64,000 nt of DNA from Bacteroidota bacterium (GTDB taxonomy: Bacteria > Bacteroidota > Bacteroidia > Chitinophagales > Saprospiraceae), in contig JAIUPL010000010.1 of NCBI GenBank assembly GCA_020160935.1, positions 62,001 through 126,000 of the forward strand, read 5' to 3'. The notes beneath the pieces are model-generated. The model worked only from the letters and a program-made list of their open reading frames with translations, ran no database searches and was not told where the DNA came from. Shown here piece by piece: positions 26,755 through 36,564 of this stretch. Position 1 is the stretch's first letter, and the number at the start of each line of letters is the position of its first letter. A program made the translations under genes and the position numbers.

Positions 26755-27918
26755 TTATTCTTCCACGAGTTTGCCATCATATTTTTTGCCTTCATAGAGT
26801 TCAAATTTCTGAAAACTGCATTCCAGCGCACCATTGAACAGCGTAATACGCCGGGAAGGGCGAAGCCCCACGTGTTTCAATGCTTCCCGATTCGAGGAAA
26901 TCAGCCAGGCATTCCAGCCTGACCAGTGGTTTTTGAGGCGGTCGCCGATGCCTTTGTAAAAATCGGCAATGTCGGCCATTTTAAGGCGCTCGTCGTAGGG
27001 CGGATTGGTCATAAGCGTTCCGGGAACCCCTTCGGGCGGAATCGCTTTTTCAAAAGGTGTTTTTTCTACACGCACAATTTTGTCCAATTGTGCCGAAAAC
27101 AAGTTGATGGTCGTGGCATTGCGGGCGCGACTTTCCTTGTCGGAGGCGACAATTGGAAATTCGAACGATGACAAAATGCGGGCATCTGCCTCTCCTTTGA
27201 CTTCCTCCCACAGTTTTTTGTCAAAATCAGGCCATTTAAAAAAGCCAAACCCTTCGCGTTTGTGCTGCGGCGGCATACGAGTAGCCAGCATGGCGGCCTC
27301 GATCGGGAGGGTGCCCGATCCGCACATGGGGTCGACGAACGGCGATGCCGCATTCCAGCCCGACAGCAGGATCATACCCGCTGCCAGCACTTCGCTCAAA
27401 GGGGCATCTACGGTGTCGCGGCGATAGTTGCGCCGGTGCAGGGAACCACCGCTGGCATCGATCGACATTTCCACGCGGGTGCCTTGTACATGAATGTGCA
27501 CGCGCAGGGTGGGGGCAGTGGTGTTCACATCGGGTCGGCGGCCAGTGCGTTCCCGGAACTGATCGACAATGGCGTCTTTGGTAAGCAGGCCCACATAATG
27601 CGAATGTTTGAACACTTCGCCGTGGGTGATGCTTTCAATGGCCAGGGTGTCGCGTACCGACATGTACTGCGACCAGTCAATTTCGCGTACCCCTTCGTAT
27701 AAATTGCGCTCGTTGTAAGCAGAAAAAGCATGTACGGGAATCAGCACCCGAAGCGCGGTGCGCAGTTCGTAGTTGGCGCGATACATCATGCGACGATCAC
27801 CATCGAATGCCACGGCGCGTTTCAATTCACGCACGCCGTTGGCGCCCATTTCTTTCAATTCTGAAGCCAGAACGGGCTCCAGCCCGGCCGCTGTTTTTAC
27901 AATATAAGTCTGTACCAT
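26755..27918 (-). CDS. THUMP-domain RNA guanine-N2 methyltransferase (RlmL-like)
   Basis: This is a 387-residue protein that probably methylates a guanine in 23S rRNA using S-adenosylmethionine. The N-terminal THUMP/ferredoxin-like part runs from MVQTYIVKTAAGLEPVLASE to about residue 150. The Rossmann methyltransferase has the SAM-binding region FVDPMCGSGTLPIEAAML and catalytic motif TNPPYDERL. The length fits the stand-alone RlmL/YcbY-N type; the RlmK half of the E. coli fusion is absent. A TATCTTTG box sits 12 bases before the start, which would leave a very short mRNA leader. Confidence 0.85.
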   Translation of the reverse strand: MVQTYIVKTAAGLEPVLASELKEMGANGVRELKRAVAFDGDRRMMYRANYELRTALRVLIPVHAFSAYNERNLYEGVREIDWSQYMSVRDTLAIESITHGEVFKHSHYVGLLTKDAIVDQFRERTGRRPDVNTTAPTLRVHIHVQGTRVEMSIDASGGSLHRRNYRRDTVDAPLSEVLAAGMILLSGWNAASPFVDPMCGSGTLPIEAAMLATRMPPQHKREGFGFFKWPDFDKKLWEEVKGEADARILSSFEFPIVASDKESRARNATTINLFSAQLDKIVRVEKTPFEKAIPPEGVPGTLMTNPPYDERLKMADIADFYKGIGDRLKNHWSGWNAWLISSNREALKHVGLRPSRRITLFNGALECSFQKFELYEGKKYDGKLVEE

Positions 27919-27929
27919 ATGTCGAGGCG

Positions 27930-27937
27930 CAAAGATA
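27930..27937 (-). promoter_or_regulatory. TAnnTTTG -7 box for the methyltransferase gene
   Basis: TATCTTTG on the minus strand, ending 12 bases before the ATG at 27918. A candidate -33 TTTG lies only 13 bases further upstream, closer than usual. Confidence 0.4.
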
Positions 27938-27960
27938 GAAGTCCGGCTCGCAAAAAAGAA

Positions 27961-28893
27961 TCAACGCGCCGGCAGGTCGATGGTGTCCACACTAACGGAA
28001 TATCCCGAAAAATTGCCGTAGCCTCCCTGTACATTGTTGAACACTGCATCTGGGTCGCTCAGGGGCAGGTTGTTGCCTTGCCGGGCCACCGACAAGTGGT
28101 ATTTGTAAAATTCTTCCGAGAGGGTACGCCATTCAATGTACAGCCTGCGGGGGCGTTCATTCAGGCCCGGGCGGTAAAATACCAGCGCATTCAGGTTGAG
28201 TGTTCGCACACCTTGTGCCCAGAATTTTTCATTGATGAGTACGACGGGTTCTGCCACATTGTGTAAGAGGGAAAGCGTACGGCCGTCAGATGAATATCCT
28301 GCCGGTTCATTTTCATAGGTAAAATCTACCACCGCTACGCTGTCGATGAATTCAAGCACGTCGATATCCGTCGTGAGGTTGAAGGCAAAATATGGCTGCC
28401 GGGAAGGAATATGCTGCAATTCCAGCGACAAGGGTATGCGCAATGCTTTGTAGCCTTCGTCCAGATCAACCACAGAAATATCTTCCGGCCGAACTGAAAC
28501 GGGCGTGAAACGCACGTGTTTCGGCACATCGCTGCTGGCTTCTGCCTGAGGCAGGCCATCAATGCGCACAGCCATGGAATAACCCTCGTTGGGTTCTACG
28601 GTGTCGCGGCTTTCCCAATAAATATTTTTGCCGGTGCCTTTCCGAAAAAGTTTATCGAGGAAAATACCGTTTTTGGAAACGCTCACATCCACGTCCGTAG
28701 GTGGGGCAGGCACACTCCCGTCGTTTACCTGCTGGCTGTAATTTACCCGGATGCGGAATGGCTGTCCGGGTGTAAAATGACAGATTGCAACTATTTTGGT
28801 AGCCTCTTCCGGCAAATCGATAATGACCTCGCGGGCGCATTGTACCGCCAGCAAACCAGCCAAGAACAAAATCGAAATAGAAGAAACACGCAT
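27961..28893 (-). CDS. DUF4249 lipoprotein partner of the STN-type receptor
   Basis: The start is set at ATG 28893, giving 310 residues with a lipoprotein signal (MRVSSISILFLAGLLAVQCA). The mature protein is beta-rich (IIDLPEEATKIVAICHFTPG, FRIRVNYSQQVND, LYIEWRTLSEEFYKYHLS), matching DUF4249 proteins. These are typically encoded directly after a TonB-dependent receptor and are thought to act as its surface-exposed accessory lipoprotein. The receptor gene ends 10 bases upstream, so the two form a transcription unit. The ligand is unknown. Confidence 0.8.
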   Translation of the reverse strand: MRVSSISILFLAGLLAVQCAREVIIDLPEEATKIVAICHFTPGQPFRIRVNYSQQVNDGSVPAPPTDVDVSVSKNGIFLDKLFRKGTGKNIYWESRDTVEPNEGYSMAVRIDGLPQAEASSDVPKHVRFTPVSVRPEDISVVDLDEGYKALRIPLSLELQHIPSRQPYFAFNLTTDIDVLEFIDSVAVVDFTYENEPAGYSSDGRTLSLLHNVAEPVVLINEKFWAQGVRTLNLNALVFYRPGLNERPRRLYIEWRTLSEEFYKYHLSVARQGNNLPLSDPDAVFNNVQGGYGNFSGYSVSVDTIDLPAR

Positions 28894-28903
28894 GGCAGCA
28901 AAA

Positions 28904-31558
28904 TTACAACTTAATCTCATACCGGAATACGGGCAGCAACGGCAGTAAAGTGTACTGTATGGCTTTGCCCCGAATTTCGCTGGAGGAATCAATCGACAGG
29001 TAAAACGGATTAGAGCGGTTGTAAGCGTTGTACACTCCCAACTGAATACTGTGCTGGCTTTTTCTTTTGTTAAAATGTGCGTTCAGCGCCAGGTCCAGCC
29101 GGTGATAATCGGGTAAGCGGTAACCATTCACTTCCGTGTACACATACACTTCGCGTTCTACTTCCCCTTCTACCGACTGGTGGCTGTATTTTACGCCGGT
29201 CAGGGTAATGGGGTTGCCGGTGGCATACGTCCAGATCGCGCTGGCATCAAGCCAGTTGTTCAGGCGTTGCTGCAGGATGATTTTAATATCATGTGGCCGG
29301 TCGAAACGGAACAAAAACTCGCGCCCGGAGTTGAGTTCCGGAAATGTGCGCGTCGTTTTGGAAAAGGTGTACGCAATAGAGCCAGTAAAAGTACCCGTGT
29401 TTTTTTCCAGAACCAGTTCGATGCCTTTACTGCGCCCGGTGCCCGAGGCGATGCGATCCTCCCAGCCGCTGGCATCTTCCGCACCACCGCTGAAAAGGGC
29501 GTCGTTGGAAGACAAAAAAGTAAATACCCGATCGAGGTTTTTGTCATAGGCCTCTGCCTGCCACGACCATCCGCGTTTTTGCCAACTGATGCCCGCGGAA
29601 AATTGCCGCACCTGTTCAGGCTGCACTTTTTGGGTAGATGGCACCCATAATTCGAACGGCAAACTCACATTGAACGATCCGATCTGGTGCAGGTACTGGC
29701 TCATTTGGTGGTATCCGCCCCAGATATTCCAGCCTGAGTTGCGTCCCCAGCGGAGCCGGAGCCGGGGCTGTAGCGAGCGGTAATTGACGTTTTTTCCCTG
29801 AAACACCGAGCCGTTCAAACCGGCCTCCACATGGAGGTTTTTGAGTGGCTCAAATTCGGAGTCGAAATAGGCCTCCGTTTCATTGGTAGTGATGCGCTCG
29901 TTGTTTTGCAGAATATTGGCCAATGAGTCGATGGCGGTAGGCGACTGGCCGGGCAATTGAAAGTTGACCGACAAGGCGCCGGGCTGAAAATTATGCTGCG
30001 TCAGGGCAAATCCCCAGCGCAGGGTAAGCCGGTCGGAGATATAAAAACTGAAATCCGTTTTGCCTGAAATATCGCGGATCAGGGTCTGGTACAACTGTGC
30101 ATAATCGTACAGAATCTGGTACTTGCCAGAAGGAAACAACGCCTCCGAGTTGAAAGTCAACTGGCTGTTGTAAATAAAACGACTGTACCGCAGCGTGGTG
30201 TTGGTAAACAGGTTTTTATTCAGCAAATGATTCCAGCGCAGGGCCGCAATGGCATTTCCCCACTCGGAAGTAATGTTGTATTTGTCGGTCACTACGGCAT
30301 CCGTGCCATTGTACACTTGTATGTAATTGTTGCGGAAACGGTCGCCACCGGCATAATAACTAAAATACACCCGATCGCGGTCAGACAACGCATAATTCAG
30401 TTTCAGGTTGGCATCATAAAAACGGTAATTCACCTTGTCGCCCGAAAAAGTGAGCAAATTCCCTTTTTTACTAAAAAAATCGACCCATGGGCCCAGATAA
30501 GTGGTGCGCACACCCAGCAGAAACGAACTTTTGTCGCGCTCTAAAGGCCCTTCAATGGAAGCGGAAGAAGCAAATAAGCCTGCCGAAACATTGGCATGGT
30601 AATCCCTCATATTCCCGTCGCGCGTACGCACATCGAGCACAGAGGCCACTCTGCCGCCATATCGGGCAGGAAAATCGCCTTTCCACAGCCGCACATGACT
30701 TACCGTGCTGGGGTTGTAAATGGAAAACAGACCGAGCGCATGGCTGGGGCTGTAAACGGGCACATCGTCGAGTAAAAACAGGTTATGGTCGGCATTGCCG
30801 CCCCGCACATGGAGCCCGCCCAGGCCGTCTACACCCGTTTGAATGCCGGGCTGCAAGGCCGTTTGCCGCAGCAAGTCGGCTTCTCCGCCGGGCATAGGCA
30901 GGGTTTGCAGGTCGGAACCCGAGAGGTATTTCGGGCTGCCGCCTTTTTGCTGGCGCGTTTCGGCGTTTTCCTGTTCGCTGATGACCACCTCTGGAAGGCT
31001 GTTGTCGGGATGCAACTGGAATCGAATCAGCCGGTCGCGCCGGATTTCAATAGATTGCCGTTCTTGCCGGTACCCGATATACGAAACGCTGATTTCATAC
31101 GCGCCTTCATCGAGTCGGAGGCTAAAAAAGCCATATTCATTGCTGACGGTTCCGGTGTTTTTTTCCGAAACAGCCCGCACACTGGCCCCGATCAGCCTTT
31201 CACCGGTTTCCGTGTCCAGCACATATCCGCTGAGGGTGTATTTCTGGTTTTTCCGGAAAAAAACAACCTGTGTGCCATCGAAATTGAAGGAAACATTGGC
31301 GCAATTGCTGATTTGTTCGAGCACCTGGCGCAGGGGTGTTTGCCTGCTATCGATACTGACTGGCGCGCAGCGGGCAAATAAACGATCGTTGAAAGCGATA
31401 TTGACACCTGTTTGCCGGCTCAACTGCACGAGCGCATCGGCAGGCGCACAATCGCGGCAGGAAAAATCTACCAGTTCGGCAAGCCTGTTTTGCCCCATCG
31501 CCGAACGGATGGCACAAAAGCAGATCAGAAATAAAACGAGCCAAGTAGATTTGTTCAT
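28904..31558 (-). CDS. TonB-dependent receptor with N-terminal STN and CarboxypepD_reg domains
   Basis: This is an 884-residue outer-membrane receptor. Signal peptide MNKSTWLVLFLICFCAIRSA. An STN (secretin/TonB N-terminal) domain follows (DALVQLSRQTGVNIAFNDRL ... LRQVLEQISNCANVSFNFD), then a CarboxypepD_reg-like domain (YTLSGYVLDTETGERLIGAS), a plug (MPGGEADLLRQTALQPGIQT, GGLHVRGGNADHNLFLLDDV) and a long beta-barrel. STN domains often signal to FecR-type anti-sigma factors, but no fecI/fecR pair is nearby. It is coupled to the DUF4249 lipoprotein gene 10 bases downstream. Confidence 0.9.
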   Translation of the reverse strand: MNKSTWLVLFLICFCAIRSAMGQNRLAELVDFSCRDCAPADALVQLSRQTGVNIAFNDRLFARCAPVSIDSRQTPLRQVLEQISNCANVSFNFDGTQVVFFRKNQKYTLSGYVLDTETGERLIGASVRAVSEKNTGTVSNEYGFFSLRLDEGAYEISVSYIGYRQERQSIEIRRDRLIRFQLHPDNSLPEVVISEQENAETRQQKGGSPKYLSGSDLQTLPMPGGEADLLRQTALQPGIQTGVDGLGGLHVRGGNADHNLFLLDDVPVYSPSHALGLFSIYNPSTVSHVRLWKGDFPARYGGRVASVLDVRTRDGNMRDYHANVSAGLFASSASIEGPLERDKSSFLLGVRTTYLGPWVDFFSKKGNLLTFSGDKVNYRFYDANLKLNYALSDRDRVYFSYYAGGDRFRNNYIQVYNGTDAVVTDKYNITSEWGNAIAALRWNHLLNKNLFTNTTLRYSRFIYNSQLTFNSEALFPSGKYQILYDYAQLYQTLIRDISGKTDFSFYISDRLTLRWGFALTQHNFQPGALSVNFQLPGQSPTAIDSLANILQNNERITTNETEAYFDSEFEPLKNLHVEAGLNGSVFQGKNVNYRSLQPRLRLRWGRNSGWNIWGGYHQMSQYLHQIGSFNVSLPFELWVPSTQKVQPEQVRQFSAGISWQKRGWSWQAEAYDKNLDRVFTFLSSNDALFSGGAEDASGWEDRIASGTGRSKGIELVLEKNTGTFTGSIAYTFSKTTRTFPELNSGREFLFRFDRPHDIKIILQQRLNNWLDASAIWTYATGNPITLTGVKYSHQSVEGEVEREVYVYTEVNGYRLPDYHRLDLALNAHFNKRKSQHSIQLGVYNAYNRSNPFYLSIDSSSEIRGKAIQYTLLPLLPVFRYEIKL

Positions 31559-31723
31559 GTTCGGGCATCAAACAGGTCGCAAGTTAAGACGCTCTGCAGG
31601 CATAGCGACCGCTTTAACGAAATTTTCATTCCCGAAAACTCGACCCATGGCCTGAAAACCGCATTTTGTCGAAGCATTTTTGAGAATCTTCGAGAGTTCT
31701 TACCTCCGCGACTGCATTTCACC

Positions 31724-31731
31724 TACTTTTG
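31724..31731 (+). promoter_or_regulatory. -7 box (TACTTTTG) for yidC
   Basis: A perfect TAnnTTTG match, 25 bases before the yidC ATG. The -33 element is not clear. Confidence 0.6.
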
Positions 31732-31756
31732 CGGCTCTTTTGAAATGTGTTAAAAA

Positions 31757-33643
31757 ATGGAAGAAAGACAGAGTAATATAAGTACGTTCATAGGTATCGG
31801 ACTGATTTTTCTATTGCTGTTTCTCTGGATGCGTACCTCGCAACCACCACAGCAACCCGAGCAGACGGCTACCGAACAGAGCGCCCAGCAGCAAACACAA
31901 ACTACTCCTGCCGCCAACGTGCCGGCCCAACAAGCGCCTGCACCAGTCCTCGGCGATTCGGCCAGTCAGGCCATGACCAATGCCAAATTCGGCGCATTTG
32001 CAGCAGCAAGCACAGGTAAGGAACAATCTACAACGCTTGAAAATGAACTGGTAAAAGTGACCTTTTCCAATAAAGGTGGCCGTATTCAGGAGGTTTTGCT
32101 CAAAAAATTTGAAAAAATCAGCGTCGATACCTCCGGAAAGGAAATCAAAAACCCGGTTCGATTGCTGGAAGACAACAAAAACCGCTTCGAGTATGAATTG
32201 CCGGTAAACAACACCGCATCGGGTAAGGTACTCACCAGCGATCTGTATTTCACGCCGATTGTGAATGGTAATACCATCTCTTTCCGCGCCGATGCAGGCC
32301 AGGGCCGCTACTTCGAACAACGCTACACCTTGCGCCCAAATGACTATACCATCGATTATCAGGTGACAGGCAACGGGTTGCAAAGCGTTTTGTCGCAACA
32401 GCAACTGCGATTCAACTGGATCAACCACCTCGATAAACTGGAAAAAAACCAGACCTACGAACGCACCATGTCGTCGGTGTACTACAAGAAGACCGATGCT
32501 TCATCCGATTATTGCGATTGTCGCAAAAATGATACGGATAACCTGGGTCAGGAGCCTGTACAGTGGTTTGCACACTCCAACCAGTTTTTTAATACGGCTG
32601 TAGTAGCAAGTGGTTTTAGTTTCCGCGATTTTATCGGCGAAACGATGATGCTCACGGATGCCGATCCGGACCTGAAAATCCTGCACGCCGCCGCTACCGT
32701 TCCATTTGAAAGTGGAATGGCGAGCATGACCATCTACTCGGGCCCGAATGAATTCGAGCGCCTGCGCGCTTTCGGGGTACAACTGGAAGATATTATTCCT
32801 TTTGGCGCCAGTGTATTTGGTGCTATCAACCGCTGGGTGATTCACCCTATTTTCGATATTCTCCAAAGCATCATCGGTATTCCAGGTATTGTTATCCTGA
32901 TCCTGACGCTGCTGGTAAAACTGCTCCTGTACCCGCTGACCTATCGCATGGTACTGAGCCAATCGAAAATGGCCGCCCTGAAACCTCAACTGGAAGGACT
33001 TAAAAAGAAACATGGCGACGACCAGCAGGCCATGAGCGTAGAAACGATGAAACTGTACAGTACCTACGGGGTGAATCCTCTGGGGGGCTGTCTGCCTGTA
33101 TTCCTGCAAATGCCGATCTGGTTTGCGCTGTATCGCTTTTTCCCGGCTGCCATTGAGTTCCGTCAGCAAAGTTTCCTCTGGGCGACCGACCTGTCGAGTT
33201 ATGACAGCATCATGCAATTGCCATTCCAGTTGCCTTTTGGCGCGGGCAATCACCTGAGCCTGTTTACCATTATCTGGGTTGTAACTACGCTGTGGTACAC
33301 CTGGTACTCCATGAAACAAATGGATGCCAGCAATATGCAGAACGAGCAAATGAAAGTGATGCAATACATGCAATACGCCATGCCGGTGATGTTCATGTTT
33401 TTCTTCAACTCCTTTGCTTCCGGTCTTACGCTTTATCTCTGTTTCAGCAATATTCTGAACATTGGACAGACGGTATTTACCAAGAAATTCCTGATCGACA
33501 ATGACAAAATATTAGCCGAACTGGAAGCCAAAAAGAACCAGCCCAAGAAAACGGGCGGATTCCGCGAACGCCTGGAAAATGCGATGAAAGAACAGCAGCG
33601 CATTCAGGAAGAACGCGCAAAACAGCAAGGGAAGAAGAAGTAA
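31757..33643 (+). CDS. yidC: Membrane protein insertase YidC
   Basis: It inserts and folds inner-membrane proteins, alone or with SecYEG. The 628-residue protein has an N-terminal anchor (FIGIGLIFLLLFLWM), a Gln/Thr/Pro-rich linker, a periplasmic beta-supersandwich domain (LENELVKVTFSNKGGRIQEV onward) and the conserved C-terminal insertase core from about residue 370 (LLVKLLLYPLTYRMVLSQSK, GVNPLGGCLPVFLQMPIWFA). It ends in a basic tail (KEQQRIQEERAKQQGKKK). The stop codon TAA is the first three bases of the following tandem-word repeat. It has its own -7 box. Confidence 0.95.
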   Translation: MEERQSNISTFIGIGLIFLLLFLWMRTSQPPQQPEQTATEQSAQQQTQTTPAANVPAQQAPAPVLGDSASQAMTNAKFGAFAAASTGKEQSTTLENELVKVTFSNKGGRIQEVLLKKFEKISVDTSGKEIKNPVRLLEDNKNRFEYELPVNNTASGKVLTSDLYFTPIVNGNTISFRADAGQGRYFEQRYTLRPNDYTIDYQVTGNGLQSVLSQQQLRFNWINHLDKLEKNQTYERTMSSVYYKKTDASSDYCDCRKNDTDNLGQEPVQWFAHSNQFFNTAVVASGFSFRDFIGETMMLTDADPDLKILHAAATVPFESGMASMTIYSGPNEFERLRAFGVQLEDIIPFGASVFGAINRWVIHPIFDILQSIIGIPGIVILILTLLVKLLLYPLTYRMVLSQSKMAALKPQLEGLKKKHGDDQQAMSVETMKLYSTYGVNPLGGCLPVFLQMPIWFALYRFFPAAIEFRQQSFLWATDLSSYDSIMQLPFQLPFGAGNHLSLFTIIWVVTTLWYTWYSMKQMDASNMQNEQMKVMQYMQYAMPVMFMFFFNSFASGLTLYLCFSNILNIGQTVFTKKFLIDNDKILAELEAKKNQPKKTGGFRERLENAMKEQQRIQEERAKQQGKKK

Positions 33644-33929
33644 GAGGCAAGGGGCAAAGGGCAAAGGGCAAGAGGCAAGGGGCAAAGGGCAAGAGGCAAA
33701 AAGCAAGAGGCAAAGGGTACGCTCCCTTTGCCTCTTGCTTTTTGCCCCTTGCCTCTTGCTCCTTGCCCTTTGCCTCTTGCCCTTTGCCCCTTGCCCTTTG
33801 CCCCTTGCCTCTTGCCTCTTGCCCTTTGCCTCTTGCCCCTTGCCCCTTGCCTCTTGCCTCTTGCCCTTTGCCTCTTGCCCCTTGCCCCTTGCCCTTTGCC
33901 TCTTGCTTTTTGCCCCTTGCCCCTTGTTT
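33643..33929. repeat. Palindrome with TTGCCYY heptad arms filling the yidC-SDR spacer
   Basis: The left arm (33643-33718) is AGGCAAGGGGCAA-type words. The right arm (33722-33929) is the complementary TTGCCCC/TTGCCTC/TTGCCCT words, about 29 heptads. It fills the whole spacer between two convergent genes, touching the yidC stop on one side and the SDR stop on the other. The arms are unequal in length (76 against ~208 bases). All frames through it encode only Leu/Pro/Cys/Ala low complexity. Confidence 0.95.
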
Positions 33930-34646
33930 TTACATCTGCTCCAATAACCAGCGAGGTAATCGTTTATATACTGCCGCAATAAGCGCCCATCGTTTGGTAA
34001 TATAGGCCACTTTCCTTTCCTGTTGTATGGCTTTGAAAATCTGCCGGGCAGCCTTTTCCACCGGTGCGGCCCAAAATATTCCGGGGCCTTTTGCCATGTC
34101 GGTATCTACATAACCGGGCCGAATATCGGTGATGATAACAGGCTTTTTTTGTTTGCGGGCTTTTTGCCTCAGGCCTTCCAGGTAATTGATCTGGTATGCC
34201 TTGCTGGCGTTGTAGGCCGGCGCTGCGCCATTGCCTCGCAGCCCTGCAATGGAGGTAATCGCTACGAGGTGCCCAAAGCCCTGTTTCTCAAAATAACGAA
34301 AAGCCCAGTCGGCCACGCAGGTGAAGCCGGACACATTGGTCTCGAAGGTTTGCTGTTCCGGCTCGAAATCGAGCCGGAGATTGAGAAGCCCAGTTCCCGA
34401 ACTGATTACCAGCAAATCGACGCCGCCCAGTTCCTGCGCCAGCGCATCCAGGTGTTGTGTTATGTGATTGAGGTCGGTGACGTCGAATGTGCGCACCTGG
34501 AATGCTGCGGGTTTTTGGGCTTTTAATTCTTGTAGTAATGCAGTCCTTCGGCCTGTGATACCAACCACATAGCCTTGTTGGACAAGTATTTCTGCGAGGC
34601 TCTTTCCGATGCCGGAAGTGGCGCCGACGACGATGGCTTTTTTCAT
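33930..34646 (-). CDS. Short-chain dehydrogenase/reductase (SDR)
   Basis: The start is set at ATG 34646 (MKKAIVVGATSGIGKSLAE), giving 238 residues, a normal classical-SDR length. The NAD(P)-binding motif is GATSGIG. The catalytic residues are seen as the Ser of AITSIAGL and Tyr/Lys of YNASK. The C-terminal helix continues in KKPVIITDIRPGYVDTDM. The substrate is unknown. The gene follows the GWxTD protein by 21 bases and is likely co-transcribed with it. Its stop lies at the edge of the heptad repeat. Confidence 0.9.
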   Translation of the reverse strand: MKKAIVVGATSGIGKSLAEILVQQGYVVGITGRRTALLQELKAQKPAAFQVRTFDVTDLNHITQHLDALAQELGGVDLLVISSGTGLLNLRLDFEPEQQTFETNVSGFTCVADWAFRYFEKQGFGHLVAITSIAGLRGNGAAPAYNASKAYQINYLEGLRQKARKQKKPVIITDIRPGYVDTDMAKGPGIFWAAPVEKAARQIFKAIQQERKVAYITKRWALIAAVYKRLPRWLLEQM

Positions 34647-34667
34647 GTTTGTCGGGCAAATCAACCC

Positions 34668-36128
34668 TTAAAAATCTTCAAAATAAGTACGTGCATTTCT
34701 GGCTACGTTGGGTTTCATGCGTGTCGCATCTCCGTAGTTGTCGCCATCGTATTCTTCGCCGGCATTTCGGGCGTACAGTACGCGCTCCCAGCGCGGGTTG
34801 TTGATTTCTCCACGGGCATTGGAGTGCAGGAGGATGAAATCTTCACCAGCCAGCGAGGGGTTGTAAAACAGGAATTTCACATTGCGCTGTTTGGTTTTGG
34901 GGAAATTGTAGTACACCCAAATTTCATAAGGCGGCGCTGCAGGGTCGTCTTCCACATGAATCAGATCGTCGGGGCGGCCAAAGCGCATATAGGTACGGCC
35001 GCGATCGGTTTCGAAGCCGAAGCGGAAGCCACTTTTGAATTTGGCATCTGCAGCCCGGGCAATTTCCATGTGTTGCAGGTAGGCTTGTTCGGGGTTGTTG
35101 GGGTCTTGCCGTACAAAGTAACGGAACACGAAATAGCGTTTTTGTTTGAGATCGTCCGAAACCAGCACGTTTTGCAGGGTAGCCGATTCTTCGTTGGTGA
35201 GCAGCGGCCCGATGGCGCGCAGGGCAAAACGCAGATCTTCGGCTTGCAGCGATTGCACGAATTGATTCGCCAGCATTTCTTCCGTGATGGCATTTTCGTC
35301 GATTTGCAGGAACGGATTGCTGCGCTGAAAGGTAAGGGAGCGGGTTTGCAGTACCTGGTTGGCGGCGTCGCGAATTTCAACGGTCAGCGAATAATTGCCG
35401 CTTTCCAGTTTGCTGATGTCCATCTGCACCAGCACAGCGTCCATCTGAGCCGGTTTTCTGCGTTTGCTACCTGCCGAAATCAGGGTTTTAATGCCATTGC
35501 CTTTTTCCTGCTCAATGAGGTAGCGAACGGTGTAGGCTTCCTGACCGGCCAGGGTAATATCGCTGTGATAAATTTCTGTGTAAAATGCCAGGAGGGTAGC
35601 AAAGCGGTCGTAAAAATTGAAAGGCAGGGGCTCCAGGTAGTATCCATTTTTATTGAAAGGCCCATCCGAATTGTCGGCGCGGAAAGTGCGTAGCAACTGT
35701 GGCTCCGACAGGTGCAGGGCCAACTCGACACGAACGGTTAAATGGGTGGAATAATGATCGGTGCTGGAAGCATCGTTCAAATCCTGGCAACTTATTTCCA
35801 GTTCGTATTCCCCATTTGGAATGGCAAAGCGCTTTACATCCAGCAAGGCGCGTGGATATTCCAGTGCAGGGCTGTTGAGTGTGTATTTTTCATAATTCAC
35901 CACCTGATCGCCTTTTTTTATCAGCATCAAAACTTCGACAGCAGCCTGAACGTGGGAAGAATCCACATTCACAAAATGAAGAGAGCCGGCGGCGATCTCA
36001 ATATTGATTTCAACATAAGGCTTGTCGGGCGTTGCATACACGGCATAGGAAACGCCCATGTCGAGTGCGGCCATGGTGTGCGGCACGATCAGTGCGGCGA
36101 GCAGCAGGGAAAAGAGATTTCGTTTCAT
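34668..36128 (-). CDS. GWxTD domain-containing exported protein
   Basis: The start is taken at ATG 36128 (MKRNLFSLLLAALIVPHTMA, signal peptide); ATG 36137 adds only three residues. The product is 486 residues. The N-terminal two thirds are beta-rich, with strands such as PYVEINIEIAAGSLHFVNV and LESGNYSLTVEIRDAANQVL. The C-terminal third has the GWxTD-family pattern (TDRGRTYMRFGRPDDLIHVE ... PYEIWVYYNF). The function of this family is not established. It probably forms a two-gene unit with the SDR gene. Confidence 0.75.
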   Translation of the reverse strand: MKRNLFSLLLAALIVPHTMAALDMGVSYAVYATPDKPYVEINIEIAAGSLHFVNVDSSHVQAAVEVLMLIKKGDQVVNYEKYTLNSPALEYPRALLDVKRFAIPNGEYELEISCQDLNDASSTDHYSTHLTVRVELALHLSEPQLLRTFRADNSDGPFNKNGYYLEPLPFNFYDRFATLLAFYTEIYHSDITLAGQEAYTVRYLIEQEKGNGIKTLISAGSKRRKPAQMDAVLVQMDISKLESGNYSLTVEIRDAANQVLQTRSLTFQRSNPFLQIDENAITEEMLANQFVQSLQAEDLRFALRAIGPLLTNEESATLQNVLVSDDLKQKRYFVFRYFVRQDPNNPEQAYLQHMEIARAADAKFKSGFRFGFETDRGRTYMRFGRPDDLIHVEDDPAAPPYEIWVYYNFPKTKQRNVKFLFYNPSLAGEDFILLHSNARGEINNPRWERVLYARNAGEEYDGDNYGDATRMKPNVARNARTYFEDF

Positions 36129-36344
36129 AACTTGCATGGAGTGTTAGTACCGACAACAATGTTTGGTTTTTTGGCTATACAAAGTTGAACGAATTTTTGG
36201 AAAAGTCAGGTTTCTGACGGGGTTGCATGAGCCTGATTTCACTCAAAATTACTGCCCTGCATGGCAGGATGCCAAATAAAATAAAATGACTATCTGCATA
36301 TTGTACCCTTGTGTTTTTATGGAGTGGAACCCTACATCATAACA

Positions 36345-36492
36345 GCCAAGCGTTGTTTAGGCGGTGGTATGGGCTTTAGCCCGTCGGGACAGTGCCATTT
36401 ATGGCGCTCACAAAAAAATAATAATTATAGCGCCATAAATGGCACTGTCCCGACGGGCTAAAGCCCATACCACCGTCTGAATAACGCTTGGC
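36345..36492. repeat. Long palindrome with nested GGGCTTTAGCCC
   Basis: Arms of about 64 bases run from GCCAAGCGTT at the left to AACGCTTGGC at the right. They include GCGGTGGTATGGGCTTTAGC and GACAGTGCCATTTATGGCGC, with a short A/T loop. It sits 72 bases past the TIR-protein stop and would terminate leftward transcription. The rest of the 436-base spacer (36129-36564) is plain, A/T-rich and without coding signal. Confidence 0.9.
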
Positions 36493-36564
36493 ATATCTTT
36501 CAACTTTGGGCGCCTTTAAGAACAAAAATGGGCGGGGAAAAATATGCAGTTAGTCATTAAAATA

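Noticed and set aside
33512-34005. Several long open frames on both strands through the TTGCCYY repeat
   Set aside because: They translate only heptad words (Leu-Pro-Cys-Ala or Lys-Gly-Gln runs). A heptad repeat without stop words stays open in many frames, so they are not genes.
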